A stretch of 32,649 nucleotides of DNA from an uncultured Opitutia bacterium (GTDB lineage: Bacteria; Verrucomicrobiota; Verrucomicrobiia; Opitutales; Opitutaceae). The DNA lies in contig CAIKTR010000050.1 of the NCBI GenBank assembly GCA_903830425.1, positions 1 through 32,649 on the forward strand, given 5' to 3'. The translations under genes and the position numbers were made by a program. The notes beneath the pieces were generated by a model, which was given only the letters and a program-made list of their open reading frames with translations, did not search any database and was not told where the DNA came from. Positions 15,529 to 24,240 of this stretch are shown piece by piece. How positions within the stretch are numbered: position 1 is the first letter of the stretch; each line of letters begins with the position of its first letter.

Positions 15529-16242
15529 ATGACGTTCACCGAGGTCAACCAGCACCCCGTGGTGCGCGAGGCGGAGTTCAAGCGCCTCCTCGGCGTCCCG
15601 GCGGACTTCGCCTTCACGCCGCTGCTGGCGGAGAACGCGGCCTGGGCGCGCGCCTGGTACGCGGCCCACGGCCGGCCGTGGCTGTGGGCGCGCCCGGCGG
15701 GCAGCTGCGCGGTGACGGGGGAGGTGGTGACGCTGGACGCGCAGGACCTGACGAGCCGCGAGCTGGCGCGGCGCTTCCGGGCGGCGGACCGCGCGGTGGT
15801 GGTGGCCGCGAGTGCGGGCGCCGAGGCGGAGGCCGAGGCGGCCCGGTGCTGGGAGAACGACGAGCCGGACCGGTATTTTTTCATGGAGACCTACGCCTCG
15901 GCGGTGGTGGAGGCCCTGATTGCCGAGGCCGGGGCGCGGCTCTGCTCCTGGGCGGACGGGCTGGGGGCGGTGCTGCTGCCGCACTACAGCCCGGGTTACC
16001 CCGGCTGGTCGGTGGGCGAGCAGGCGCGGGTCTTCTCGCTGCTGACGGCGACGGGCGAGCCGCCCGGCCCGCTGGAGGTGATGGCGTCCGGCATGCTGCG
16101 GCCGAAGAAGTCGCAGCTCGCGGTGTTTGCCCTGGCGCCGGCGGGAAGCGCCGGCGCGGCCCCGGCCGACCTGGTGCCCTGCCACGCCTGCGCCCTCCGG
16201 CACTGCGCCTTCCGGCGCGCGGCCTCGGCGGTCGCGCCCTGA
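15529..16242 (+). CDS. Stand-alone protein resembling the methionine synthase (B12) reactivation domain
   Basis: The 237-aa protein resembles the activation domain of cobalamin-dependent MetH as found in stand-alone proteins of anaerobes. Supporting parts are YFFMETYASAVVEALIAEAG, then HYSPGYPGWSVGEQARVF (from residue 152), and SGMLRPKKSQLAVFAL, which matches the end of that domain where SAM and the corrinoid meet. A Cys cluster, C218, C221 and C226 in CHACALRHC, closes the protein and could bind a metal. A GGAGGGG-like Shine-Dalgarno lies about 8-10 bases before the ATG. It follows the LigM-like gene by 122 bp. The implied role is reductive reactivation of a corrinoid methyltransferase encoded elsewhere; no B12-binding domain is present in this window. 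Confidence 0.68.
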   Translation: MTFTEVNQHPVVREAEFKRLLGVPADFAFTPLLAENAAWARAWYAAHGRPWLWARPAGSCAVTGEVVTLDAQDLTSRELARRFRAADRAVVVAASAGAEAEAEAARCWENDEPDRYFFMETYASAVVEALIAEAGARLCSWADGLGAVLLPHYSPGYPGWSVGEQARVFSLLTATGEPPGPLEVMASGMLRPKKSQLAVFALAPAGSAGAAPADLVPCHACALRHCAFRRAASAVAP

Positions 16243-16276
16243 CCCGCTCCCGCGGCCCCGGCGCGCGGCGGCCGGC

Positions 16277-19144
16277 TCAGCTGGACTCGAGGCCCGCGCA
16301 GGAGCAGAAGAGGTGGCGGTCGCCGTAGACGTTGTCCACGCGGCCGACCGCGGGCCAGAACTTGGCCGCGCGCGTGTGCCGGTCGGGGAACGCCGCGGTC
16401 TCCCGCGAGTAGGGGTGCTCCCAGGCGGTGGCGCAGACCGCCGCGGCGGTGTGCGGCGCGTGCTTCAGCGGGTTGTTCGCCGGGTCGGACGCCCCGGTGG
16501 CCACCGCCGTCATCTCGCCGTGGATGGCGATGAGGGCGTCGCAAAACCGGTCGAGCTCCGCCTTGGTCTCGCTCTCGGTCGGCTCGATCATGAGCGTGCC
16601 GGGGACGGGGAAGGACATGGTCGGCGCGTGGTAGCCGTAGTCGATCAGCCGCTTGGCGACGTCCTCGACCTCGAGCCCGTGCTTTTTCCACGGGCGGAAC
16701 TCGAGGATGCACTCGTGGGCGACGAAGCCGCCGGTGCCGCGGTAGAGGACGGGGAAGCAGGCCTCGAGCCGGCGGGCGATGTAGTTGGCGTTGAGGATGG
16801 CGGTCTGGGTCGCGGCGGTGAGGCCGTCCGGGCCCATCATGCGGAGGTACATCCAGGAGATCACGAGGACGCTGGCGCTGCCGTAGGGGGCGGCGGCGAC
16901 GGCGCCGACCCGGGTGGCGGCCGTCCCGGCGGGGGCGAACACGTGGGAGGGGAGGAAGGGCGCGAGGTGCGGGGCGACGGCGATGGGGCCGACGCCCGGG
17001 CCGCCGCCGCCGTGCGGGATGGCGAAGGTCTTGTGCAGGTTGAGGTGGCAGACGTCGGCGCCGAGGAAGCCGGGCGAGGTCAGCCCGACCTGCGCGTTCA
17101 TGTTGGCGCCGTCCATGTACACCTGCCCGCCGTGGGCGTGGATCACGGCGCAGAGGTCCTTGATGCTGCCCTCGAACACGCCATGGGTGGAGGGGTAGGT
17201 GACCATGAGCGCCGCGAGCTCGCGGGCGTGGGTTGCGGCCTTGGCGGTGAGGTCGGCGACGTCGATGTTGCCCTGGGCGTCGCAGGCGACGGGCACGACC
17301 TGGAAGCCGCCCATGGCGGCGCTGGCGGGGTTGGTGCCGTGGGCGGAGGTGGGGATGAGGCAGATGTGGCGGTGGCCCTCGCCGCGGGACTCGTGGTAGG
17401 CGCGGATGGCGAGCAGGCCGGCGTATTCGCCCTGAGAGCCGGCGTTGGGCTGGAGGGAGACGGCGGCGAGGCCGGTGATCTCGGCGAGCCAGGCCTCGAG
17501 GTCGCGGCAGAGCCGGGCGTAGCCGCGGGCCTGCGCGGCGGGCGCGAAGGGGTGCAGGCGGCTGAACTCGGGCCAGGACACCGGCAGCATCTCGCTGGTG
17601 GCGTTGAGCTTCATCGTGCAGGAGCCGAGGGAGATCATCGAGTGGCAGAGCGAGAGGTCCTTGGCCTCGAGCCGCCGGAGGTAGCGCAGCATCTCGTGCT
17701 CGGTGTGGTGGCGGTGGAAGACCGCCGCCGTCAGATAGGCCGAGGTGCGCGCATGCGGCGCGGCGAAGTCCGCCGCGACGCCGTCGGCCGCGCCGAGGGG
17801 CGCCGCGCCGGCCGCGGCGCCGAAGCAGCCGAGGATCGCCGCCACGTCCTCGCGGGTGGTGGTCTCGTCGAGGGAGACGCCGACGGTGCCGGCGTCGATC
17901 CGGCGGAGGTTGTAGCGCCGGGCGGCGGCGGCGGCGTGGACGCGCTCGGCGTCGACGCCGCGGACGGTGAGGGTGTCGAAGACGGGCTCGGCGTTCACCC
18001 GGGCGCCGAGGGCGGCGAGGCCGCGGGCGAGCAGGCCGGTGAGGAGCTTCGTGCGGCGGGCGATCTCCCGCAGGCCCTCGGGGCCGTGGTAGACGGCGTA
18101 CATGGACGCCAGGACGGCGAGGAGCACCTGGGCGGTGCAGATGTTGGACGTGGCCTTGTCGCGGCGGATGTGCTGCTCGCGGGTGCCGAGGGCGAGGCGC
18201 AGGGCGGGGTGGCCCTGGGCGTCCTTGGAGACGCCGACGAGGCGCCCGGGCATCTGGCGCTTGAAGTCGTTCCGGGTGGCGAGGAAGCCGGCGTGCGGGC
18301 CGCCGAAGCCGAGGGGCACGCCGAAGCGCTGGGCGGAGCCGACGGCGACGTCGGCACCGAACTCGCCGGGGGCGCGCAGCAGGGTGAGGGCGAGCAGGTC
18401 GGTGGCGACGATGGCGTAGGCGCCGGCGGCGTGGGCGGCGGCGAAGCAGGCGGCGAAGTCATGCACGCTGCCGGTCGTGTCGGGATACTGCACCAGCACC
18501 CCGCAGCAGCCGGCGTCGGGCCGGAACGTGCGCCAGTCGCCCACGCGGACGGCGAGGCCGAGGGGCCGGGCGCGCGTCCGGACAATGTCGATGGTCTGCG
18601 GGTGGCAGGCGGCGTCGACGAGGAAGTTCCGCTCGGCGGCCGGATCGGCGTCCTTGAGCCGGTGGCACATCATCATGGCCTCGGCGGCGGCGGTGCCCTC
18701 GTCGAGCATCGAGGCGTTGGCGATCTCCAGCCCGGTCAGGTCGCAGACCATCGTCTGGAAGTTCAGCAGGGCCTCGAGCCGCCCCTGGGAGATCTCGGCC
18801 TGGTACGGGGTGTAGGCGGTGTACCAGCCGGGATTCTCCAGGATGTTCCGCTGGATGACCGCGGGCACGAGCGTGTCGTAGTAGCCGAGGCCGATCTGGC
18901 TGCGGAAGACCTGGTTTTCGCCGGCGATGGCGCGCAGCTCGGCCAGCGCGGCGCTTTCGCCCACGGCGGCGGGGAGCTGCAGCGGCCCGCGGCGCAGGTG
19001 CGCCGGCACGGTGGCGTCGATCAGGGCCGTCAGCGACGGTTGGCCGAGGAGCTGGAGCATGTCGGCGGTGTCGGCCGCGCTGTCGCCGTGGTGGCGGCGC
19101 GCAAATGTGTCGAGGGGGGCGAGGGGGTCGCGGGACGAAGCCAT
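16277..19144 (-). CDS. gcvP: Glycine dehydrogenase (decarboxylating), P protein
   Basis: GcvP decarboxylates glycine with PLP and passes the aminomethyl group to the lipoyl H protein, feeding methylene-THF. The 955-aa single-chain form matches the usual length of about 955 aa. The N-terminal half has [19 protein letters not shown] and [11 protein letters not shown]; the C-terminal half has [32 protein letters not shown] and [19 protein letters not shown], in which Lys705 is the expected PLP Schiff-base residue. The ATG at 19144 starts [18 protein letters not shown], a normal GcvP beginning. gcvT and gcvH are not next to it. The 108-bp space shared with nth is too short for a tandem glycine riboswitch and shows none. 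Function connects to the one-carbon cassette next door, though on the opposite strand. Confidence 0.97.
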   Translation of the reverse strand: MASSRDPLAPLDTFARRHHGDSAADTADMLQLLGQPSLTALIDATVPAHLRRGPLQLPAAVGESAALAELRAIAGENQVFRSQIGLGYYDTLVPAVIQRNILENPGWYTAYTPYQAEISQGRLEALLNFQTMVCDLTGLEIANASMLDEGTAAAEAMMMCHRLKDADPAAERNFLVDAACHPQTIDIVRTRARPLGLAVRVGDWRTFRPDAGCCGVLVQYPDTTGSVHDFAACFAAAHAAGAYAIVATDLLALTLLRAPGEFGADVAVGSAQRFGVPLGFGGPHAGFLATRNDFKRQMPGRLVGVSKDAQGHPALRLALGTREQHIRRDKATSNICTAQVLLAVLASMYAVYHGPEGLREIARRTKLLTGLLARGLAALGARVNAEPVFDTLTVRGVDAERVHAAAAARRYNLRRIDAGTVGVSLDETTTREDVAAILGCFGAAAGAAPLGAADGVAADFAAPHARTSAYLTAAVFHRHHTEHEMLRYLRRLEAKDLSLCHSMISLGSCTMKLNATSEMLPVSWPEFSRLHPFAPAAQARGYARLCRDLEAWLAEITGLAAVSLQPNAGSQGEYAGLLAIRAYHESRGEGHRHICLIPTSAHGTNPASAAMGGFQVVPVACDAQGNIDVADLTAKAATHARELAALMVTYPSTHGVFEGSIKDLCAVIHAHGGQVYMDGANMNAQVGLTSPGFLGADVCHLNLHKTFAIPHGGGGPGVGPIAVAPHLAPFLPSHVFAPAGTAATRVGAVAAAPYGSASVLVISWMYLRMMGPDGLTAATQTAILNANYIARRLEACFPVLYRGTGGFVAHECILEFRPWKKHGLEVEDVAKRLIDYGYHAPTMSFPVPGTLMIEPTESETKAELDRFCDALIAIHGEMTAVATGASDPANNPLKHAPHTAAAVCATAWEHPYSRETAAFPDRHTRAAKFWPAVGRVDNVYGDRHLFCSCAGLESS

Positions 19145-19252
19145 GCCGCGGACGGTAGGCGAGGGGGTAGTCCGCGCAACCGCGTTCTCGCCCGCGCCGT
19201 CCAAATAAGGGTTTGTTTCCCCGGCGGAAAGCCGGTCTGGTTTCCGCCCCGG

Positions 19253-19924
19253 ATGACCGCCGCGCCCACCTTCCGCACCCGCCAGGCCCGGGCCGACCAT
19301 GTCGACCGGCGGCTGGCCGAGCTGTATCCGGAGACGCCGATCCCGCTGGAGCACCGCGATGCGTTCACCCTGCTGGTCGCCGTGGTGCTGTCCGCCCAGT
19401 GCACGGACGAGCGGGTGAACCGGGTGACGCCGGCGCTGTGGCGGCGGGCCGGCAAGCCGGAGCAGCTGCGGCGGCTCCCGGTGGCGGAGATCCGGCGGCT
19501 GATCCGGCCGTGCGGGCTGTCGCCGCAGAAGGCGAAGGCGCTGGCCGGGCTGGCCGAGCGGCTGGTGACGCAGCACGGCGGCCAGGTGCCGCGGACCTGG
19601 GCGGAGCTGGAGGCGCTGCCGGGGGTGGGGCACAAGACGGCGAGCGTGGTCATGGCCCAGGCCTTCGGGGTGCCGGCGTTCCCGGTGGACACCCACATCC
19701 ACCGGCTGGCGCAGCGCTGGCGGCTGACGGGGGGGCGGCATGTGGGGCAGACGGAGGCCGACCTGAAAAAGCTGTTTCCCCGGGAGCGCTGGAACGCGCT
19801 GCACCTGCGGATCATCTTCTACGGCCGCGGGCACTGCACGGCGCGCGGCTGCGACGGCCGGACCTGCGAGATCTGCCGCACGCTTTTCCCCCGGCGGCGG
19901 CGGGCGGTGCAGACCCGGAAATGA
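19253..19924 (+). CDS. nth: Endonuclease III (DNA glycosylase/AP lyase)
   Basis: Nth removes oxidized pyrimidines and nicks abasic sites in base excision repair. The 223-aa protein shows [17 protein letters not shown] near the start, the helix-hairpin-helix [12 protein letters not shown] with the catalytic Lys, and [14 protein letters not shown] with the catalytic Asp. The C-terminal cluster region reads [15 protein letters not shown]. The spacing is C-x4-C-x4-C-x2-C, not the canonical C-x6-C-x2-C-x5-C, and nothing after it supplies a further Cys. Start is the ATG at 19253. It is divergent from gcvP and precedes the tRNA by 70 bp. Confidence 0.94.
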   Translation: MTAAPTFRTRQARADHVDRRLAELYPETPIPLEHRDAFTLLVAVVLSAQCTDERVNRVTPALWRRAGKPEQLRRLPVAEIRRLIRPCGLSPQKAKALAGLAERLVTQHGGQVPRTWAELEALPGVGHKTASVVMAQAFGVPAFPVDTHIHRLAQRWRLTGGRHVGQTEADLKKLFPRERWNALHLRIIFYGRGHCTARGCDGRTCEICRTLFPRRRRAVQTRK

Positions 19925-19994
19925 GCGGCGGGAGGGGCCGCGAAATCGTGATTGATTCACCCGCCCGGGCTGTTCACGTTCTCGCCTTCCTCTT

Positions 19995-20071
19995 GGACGC
20001 TTAGCTCAGTTGGTTAGAGCACGTGCTTCACACGCACGGGGTCACAGGTTCGAGTCCTGTAGCGTCCACCA
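19995..20071 (+). tRNA. tRNA-Val (anticodon CAC), CCA encoded
   Basis: The full cloverleaf can be folded by hand. The acceptor stem GGACGCT (19995-20001) pairs with AGCGTCC (20061-20067). The D arm is GCTC/GAGC around AGTTGGTTA. The anticodon stem CGTGC/GCACG encloses the loop TTCACAC, with CAC at 20029-20031, reading the valine codon GTG. The variable segment is five bases. The T stem ACAGG/CCTGT encloses TTCGAGT. Discriminator A68 is followed by an encoded CCA (20069-20071). Its 3' end reappears downstream in partial copies. Confidence 0.97.
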
Positions 20072-20177
20072 GTTCTCGTCCTTCGGCCTGCAACCCGGCA
20101 AGTCAGGCTAATTTTCCAACGGCGAGGGGCGTAATCGCGAAAGAACCTAGGCAGAAGCTAAGCAGCGCGGCCTTCGG

Positions 20178-22463
20178 CTAAACGGGATGGCAGAGAACGA
20201 ACGTCTTCAGGTGAAACTCCCGTTGTTTGGCGACGCGGCATTGCAGGTGCCAGACCGGCTGGTAGCGGTAATCGATCAAGTCTTCCGCCTGGCTGATTTC
20301 CTCGGCCCACGGCGCGTGTAAGACCACGACCCAGCCGGGGAGGTGCAACTGGGCCTCTTTACAGGACGGCTCGATCTGCCAGCGCACGCGGGTTTGCAAG
20401 TGAAAGCTGAGGGTGCTGGGGGCAACCATTTCTCCGGCATCCAACACCGAAAACTCGGCAAACTCGGTGGCAACCAGTTCCCGGGTGCACCGGCTCATGA
20501 TTCCGCGCCAAACAGGTGAGACGTCGATGTGCGTGCGGAACTTGGTTTCGTCACCCTCACCCTCGGGTATGACCGGGGTGTCGATCTCCCCCATGTAGGT
20601 TTGATTGGGGTAGATCTCGCCGGGCAGCACCGGAGTGATGACATTGTGCAACTCCGAGCGCTTCAAGGTCTCGCACCGCGGGTCGTCGTATTTGATCTGT
20701 CCCCGGTCAATGAACACCGGCTCCCGGTCGAGTTCGAGCAGGAACCCGCTCTTGTCGTTGTGCGTGTGCGAGGCTCGAGCCTTGGCGCCCACCAGGTGCA
20801 GCCGGAGGCTCCGCCCGGTGGCGTTCCGGCGAAGACTGGTGATGTGCCCGGTGCTGGGCAGCCGACCGAAGACGGGCACGACGGGACGGGGCGGGCGAAT
20901 GACCGTGGGACCCGCGATGAAACTGTAGATGCCATTTTCAAACCGCCGTGGGTTGTCGCCAGGTGCGGCCAGACACGTCGCCGCGATATCCGCATAGGCA
21001 TCGTCAGGGAAGATCGCCGCGAGCAGCGGAATTGCGTCGGCCCAGAAACGGTCCTTCAGATTGTCCCCATCCATCAGCACCGAGCCCGGCTCCACCGCCG
21101 ACATGATGCTGACGAACCGGCCGCTCTGCGTCAGGTTTTCGGGCAACAGGTCCCGCACCTTGCGACCGCGGGCCCGGGCGTAGGCCAGGACGCCGCCCAG
21201 GGACGTGTGCAAGGTGGCGCAGAAATAGGCCATGCCTTCGGAGGCACCGCCATCCGGTTCGACGTAATTTTGCAGGCCTTCCCGGAGGTCGGCCCAAGCG
21301 CCCTCGACATTTCGCCGGACCCGTGGCCAGTGGGTCTCGAGGTAGAGACAACCCAACAGCCGGCCCCGGCAAAACCACGGGCCCTGGTTGATGTGAAACA
21401 CCTCCTCCCGCCGCATCATGTCCTGTTCGATGACGGCGACACCCTTGTCCCAGAGTGTCTGGCGGGCGAGGGCCTGCGCGCGGGGAGTGAGCGCAAAGTC
21501 GAACCAATCCAGCAGCAGGGCGCAGGCGGTCACGGCAAGTTCCTCGAGAAACGCGCCCTGATCCCAGACACTGCCCCGCGCGCGACATTCGGCCGAAATC
21601 GCCCAGGACTTGGTGTGCAGCATGCTCATCACGTAACGCAGGGCGTGAAAGGCCTGCTGCTTGTCGCCCTCGATCAACCCTACCAGGCCAAGCACGAGCG
21701 CATCGTAGAACAGCGGTTCATGCCCGCGCTCCCGCTCGCGCGTGTAGCGCTCATCGAGGACTGGCAGGAAATCACTGATATAATCCTCGGGCCGCCGCTG
21801 CAGTGCGGCGGCCGCGGCTTCCTGCATGGACCGGTAGTGCAGATCCCAGTGCGGGGCAGTACGCTTGGCCCGCAGCGTCTCCAGCTCGGTTTCGCTGAAG
21901 AGGAGTCCACGCGAGAAACGTACGGCCGGCCACTGCTCCACCGGCAGGATCAGGCCCGACCATTTCCCGTCGTAAACTGGACGCGTTTTTTCCAATTCGG
22001 CCACCAGGCCGGATTGGGCCACCCCCCACCAGCGGAGGGCCACGACGCCGCGGCCGGTCCGCGTGGCCGTGAAGACCGCCGCCACCGCCTGGACCGGACG
22101 CCGGCCCATGGGCAGCGTGATCTCCAGCCGATGGTCATTGCCCGCGACTGGCGGCCCCAACGTCGTCCACGCTCCCTCGCGCTGGGCTTCAAACTGCACG
22201 GTCATTCCCACCGTGAGCACCTGGCAGAAAACGAATTGATCAAAGCGCGCCTCGATCTCCTCGAGCGGCAGTTCCAGGCGCGCCGCGGCCTTCCCGACGG
22301 CGCAATTCTCCCAGGTCAGGGCCCGGCGGTCCCAAAAATCCGTGAGCTTCACCTCCAGGGCTTCAACCGGGATCACGCGCAACGGCAGTTGGGTCGCGAC
22401 AGCGGGATCCTCGAAATGCGCGAAAATGGATTCGGCCGGCGTCAGTTCGAAGAGGTGTTGCAC
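20178..22463 (-). CDS. Heparinase II/III-like polysaccharide lyase domain protein
   Basis: The 761-aa protein ends in a heparinase II/III-like region: KARASHTHNDKSGFLLEL, then EPVFIDRGQIKYDD, which is the classical HxHxD-GSF-D-G-Y pattern of this lyase fold. The middle (about 200-480) is helical, with WFCRGRLLGCLYLETHWPRV and YVEPDGGASEGMAYF, resembling an alginate-lyase-like alpha/alpha barrel. The N-terminal 200 residues are beta-rich and of unknown role. No signal peptide is seen, unusual for a lyase of polymers. The start is GTG at 22463; the frame is closed just upstream by a stop, so no ATG is available. It has clearly lower G+C than genes on either side and lies between the tRNA and a broken tRNA copy, which suggests acquisition by transfer. 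Confidence 0.78.
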   Translation of the reverse strand: MQHLFELTPAESIFAHFEDPAVATQLPLRVIPVEALEVKLTDFWDRRALTWENCAVGKAAARLELPLEEIEARFDQFVFCQVLTVGMTVQFEAQREGAWTTLGPPVAGNDHRLEITLPMGRRPVQAVAAVFTATRTGRGVVALRWWGVAQSGLVAELEKTRPVYDGKWSGLILPVEQWPAVRFSRGLLFSETELETLRAKRTAPHWDLHYRSMQEAAAAALQRRPEDYISDFLPVLDERYTRERERGHEPLFYDALVLGLVGLIEGDKQQAFHALRYVMSMLHTKSWAISAECRARGSVWDQGAFLEELAVTACALLLDWFDFALTPRAQALARQTLWDKGVAVIEQDMMRREEVFHINQGPWFCRGRLLGCLYLETHWPRVRRNVEGAWADLREGLQNYVEPDGGASEGMAYFCATLHTSLGGVLAYARARGRKVRDLLPENLTQSGRFVSIMSAVEPGSVLMDGDNLKDRFWADAIPLLAAIFPDDAYADIAATCLAAPGDNPRRFENGIYSFIAGPTVIRPPRPVVPVFGRLPSTGHITSLRRNATGRSLRLHLVGAKARASHTHNDKSGFLLELDREPVFIDRGQIKYDDPRCETLKRSELHNVITPVLPGEIYPNQTYMGEIDTPVIPEGEGDETKFRTHIDVSPVWRGIMSRCTRELVATEFAEFSVLDAGEMVAPSTLSFHLQTRVRWQIEPSCKEAQLHLPGWVVVLHAPWAEEISQAEDLIDYRYQPVWHLQCRVAKQREFHLKTFVLCHPV

Positions 22464-22552
22464 GGAATGAATGAGTTAGCCCGCGGGGCGCGGCGAACAG
22501 GAAAGCCAACTTGACTCTCCAAAAGCGGCAGGGATTGGCAAACTTTCTTGCT

Positions 22553-22587
22553 CGTGCTGACACCCACGGGGTCACCGGGTTAAGTCC
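22553..22587 (+). pseudogene. Degraded tRNA-Val fragment
   Basis: The segment aligns with the anticodon arm to T arm of tRNA-Val(CAC) at 19995-20071. After CGTGCT and a one-base loss in the anticodon loop, ACACCCACGGGGTCACCGGG matches ACACGCACGGGGTCACAGGT and the sequence continues to GTCC. By hand 23 of 28 bases agree from ACAC to GTCC. The acceptor stem is not present next to it, so it cannot fold as a tRNA. Confidence 0.6.
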
Positions 22588-22610
22588 AGAAGGAGCACGC
22601 CGTCGGATGT

Positions 22611-22672
22611 GCAACCAAACAGCAACCGCGCCTACAGTCACCTATGGCGCGCCGTGAGTCCTGTAGCGTCCA
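22611..22672 (+). repeat. Dispersed repeat copy A, ending in tRNA-Val 3' end (att-like)
   Basis: It begins GCAACCAAACAGCAACC (22611-22627), identical to copy B at 24177-24193. After about 28 divergent bases it ends GAGTCCTGTAGCGTCCA (22656-22672), a 17-base exact match to the tRNA-Val 3' end at 20052-20068. Such partial 3' ends are what tRNA-targeting integrases leave as attR-like scars. Only 2.6 kb separates it from the intact tRNA. Confidence 0.75.
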
Positions 22673-22690
22673 TTCTCTCGCTTGAGGTCA

Positions 22691-22720
22691 GACACGAGCG
22701 GGCGCAGCCCGCTCGTTGTC
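22691..22720. terminator. Strong GC hairpin downstream of propeller gene
   Basis: Stem GACACGAGCGGGC (22691-22703) pairs with GCCCGCTCGTTGTC (22707-22720) across the loop GCA, with one bulged T. It lies about 87 bp beyond the propeller gene stop on the minus strand. No T-run follows on either strand, so it may be an RNA-stabilizing or REP-like hairpin instead of a classical terminator. Confidence 0.4.
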
Positions 22721-22806
22721 TGTGCCGACTGGATCGGCCTTCTTCGTCAGGATTCGACCAGCGAGAAAGAACAGGAATGAAGACCAAATATTCGCGCAGC
22801 GGGTGA

Positions 22807-23922
22807 TTAATAGACCTTGTCGAAGGACGTGCCGTTGAACCGGTAGACACTGCCGTCGCCCAGGCCGAACCAGAGCCTGTCTCGTCGGTCGCGATAGATG
22901 GTCCACACCATGGAGCTGGTCAGTCCGTCGCGTTGGGTGAAGTGAGTCAGCCGCTCACCGTCGTAGCGCCACACACCGCTGTCGCGCGTGCCGAACCACA
23001 TGTTGCCGGCCGCGTCTTCGGCGATGGAGAACACCCGACTCAAGGATCCCGACGCGCCCTTGTCCTTGAGACTGAGGCCGTGCTGCTTGGTGAAGTTGGA
23101 CAGGGATCGACCGTCATACCGCAGCACGCCGAGGCCGTTGTTGCCGATCCACAGCACTCCGCGGCTGTCTTCGAAAACACTGCGGACGTGAAACGGCTCC
23201 TCTTCCGCCGCGAGGCCCAAGGTTCGGTCGTCTAGGATCGTGAAGTTTCGTCCGTCATATCCAAACACCGCAGGATACGTCCCGAACCAGATCATCCCGT
23301 TGCGCCCGCGGCTGATGTCGGTGACGCGATAGTCGCCACTGGTGACAACATCGGCCGACACCGGGAAGGGCAGAAATTCCAGCCTCCGGCCATCAAAGCG
23401 ATACACCCCTTGGCCATTGAACTGGGCAGCTGGTTTTCCGCTATCGCCGATAAACCAGAGATCACCGGCGTCCTTGCGCCAGGTATGTCCCAGTGCGACG
23501 TTCCAATCGTCCTGATTTCGTCCGACTTGGGTCGTGAACGATTTGCCACCGAAACGGCTGATCCCATGTTCGGTCTCGAACCACAAGTCTCCGGCAGCAT
23601 CTTCCTGAATCGTTCGGACCTGATTTCCGCTCAAGCCATCGGCCACCGTGTAGTAGGAAAACTCGTGCCCATCCCAACGGCTCACGCCCTCATCGTGGCT
23701 TCCGAACCAGAAGCGCCCCTGGCTATCCTCAAAAATCGAGCGAATCCCGGAGGTGAACCGGAGGGACACCCTCGAAGGTTTCGCCTTCGCGACCGTTTCG
23801 GGCGATCGGTTAATCTGGACCTCCCGCCCATTTGCATCGGATGCGCTCTGACCCGATTGAGAGCCTATCGTAAACGCGAAGCTGCAGATAATAGAAATCT
23901 GCCGAGGGATGGACGTCTTCAT
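22807..23922 (-). CDS. Secreted two-component-regulator-type beta-propeller protein (sensor part only)
   Basis: The 371-aa protein starts with a signal-like segment (ISIICSFAFTIGS) and then has repeated Reg_prop-type blades of the form I-x-EDxxGxxWFGT-x-G-V-x-R-x-DG. Clear copies include IFEDSQGRFWFGSHDEGVSR, IQEDAAGDLWFETEHGISRF, VFEDSRGVLWIGNNGLGVLR and IAEDAAGNMWFGTRDSGVWR. In hybrid two-component sensors such propellers sit in the periplasm before a Y_Y_Y domain, a membrane helix and a kinase. Here nothing follows the blades. It could be a stand-alone ligand-binding protein or a remnant of a larger sensor. G+C is lower than the surroundings. Start is the ATG at 23922. Confidence 0.8.
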   Translation of the reverse strand: MKTSIPRQISIICSFAFTIGSQSGQSASDANGREVQINRSPETVAKAKPSRVSLRFTSGIRSIFEDSQGRFWFGSHDEGVSRWDGHEFSYYTVADGLSGNQVRTIQEDAAGDLWFETEHGISRFGGKSFTTQVGRNQDDWNVALGHTWRKDAGDLWFIGDSGKPAAQFNGQGVYRFDGRRLEFLPFPVSADVVTSGDYRVTDISRGRNGMIWFGTYPAVFGYDGRNFTILDDRTLGLAAEEEPFHVRSVFEDSRGVLWIGNNGLGVLRYDGRSLSNFTKQHGLSLKDKGASGSLSRVFSIAEDAAGNMWFGTRDSGVWRYDGERLTHFTQRDGLTSSMVWTIYRDRRDRLWFGLGDGSVYRFNGTSFDKVY

Positions 23923-24176
23923 CTTCTTCCGCCGATCGTTGATTGAACCAACCTTGGGATGGTTTATCCAAATTCAGATTTCTTTAGCGACTAGATGTTT
24001 GCGGAAAAACGACCCTGGTTCGCAATCGAGGGTTGAAGATATCTTCATGAATCGAAAGCCGTTCGGTTCAACCAGTTTTGTTAAATGATGAACGCTAGAC
24101 GTTAGCCCATTTTGTATCCGAAATCATGCACCGGGTAAAGGCCCAAGACGGCAACACCACTTGTCAGCTTAGCTTC

Positions 24177-24240
24177 GCAACCAAACAGCAACCAAGCCTT
24201 GGATTACCTCTATGGTGCTGTGGCTCCTGTAGTGTCCGCC
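24177..24240 (+). repeat. Dispersed repeat copy B, ending in tRNA-like 3' end (att-like)
   Basis: It opens with the same 17 bases as copy A (GCAACCAAACAGCAACC). Its end, CTCCTGTAGTGTCCGCCAGT and following TTCG-like bases (24224-24248), matches the tRNA 3' end and its immediate downstream sequence at 20054-20078 in about 20 of 25 positions. The match continuing past the CCA suggests it derives from the tRNA locus including its flank. Confidence 0.68.

Larger units (their letters stand above)
22464..22806. other. Intergenic region with tRNA remnants and hairpin
   Basis: This 343-bp gap has no convincing gene. It holds a degraded tRNA-Val body (22553-22587), repeat copy A ending in a 17-nt match to the tRNA 3' end (22611-22672), and a strong hairpin (22691-22720). 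The end of the propeller gene follows on the minus strand. The order is tRNA fragment, spacer box, tRNA end, hairpin, all reading in the same direction as the intact tRNA upstream. Confidence 0.7.

Noticed and set aside
19145-19252. Possible glycine riboswitch before gcvP
   Set aside because: The 108-bp divergent gap is short and shows no tandem aptamer core; it may only hold promoters.
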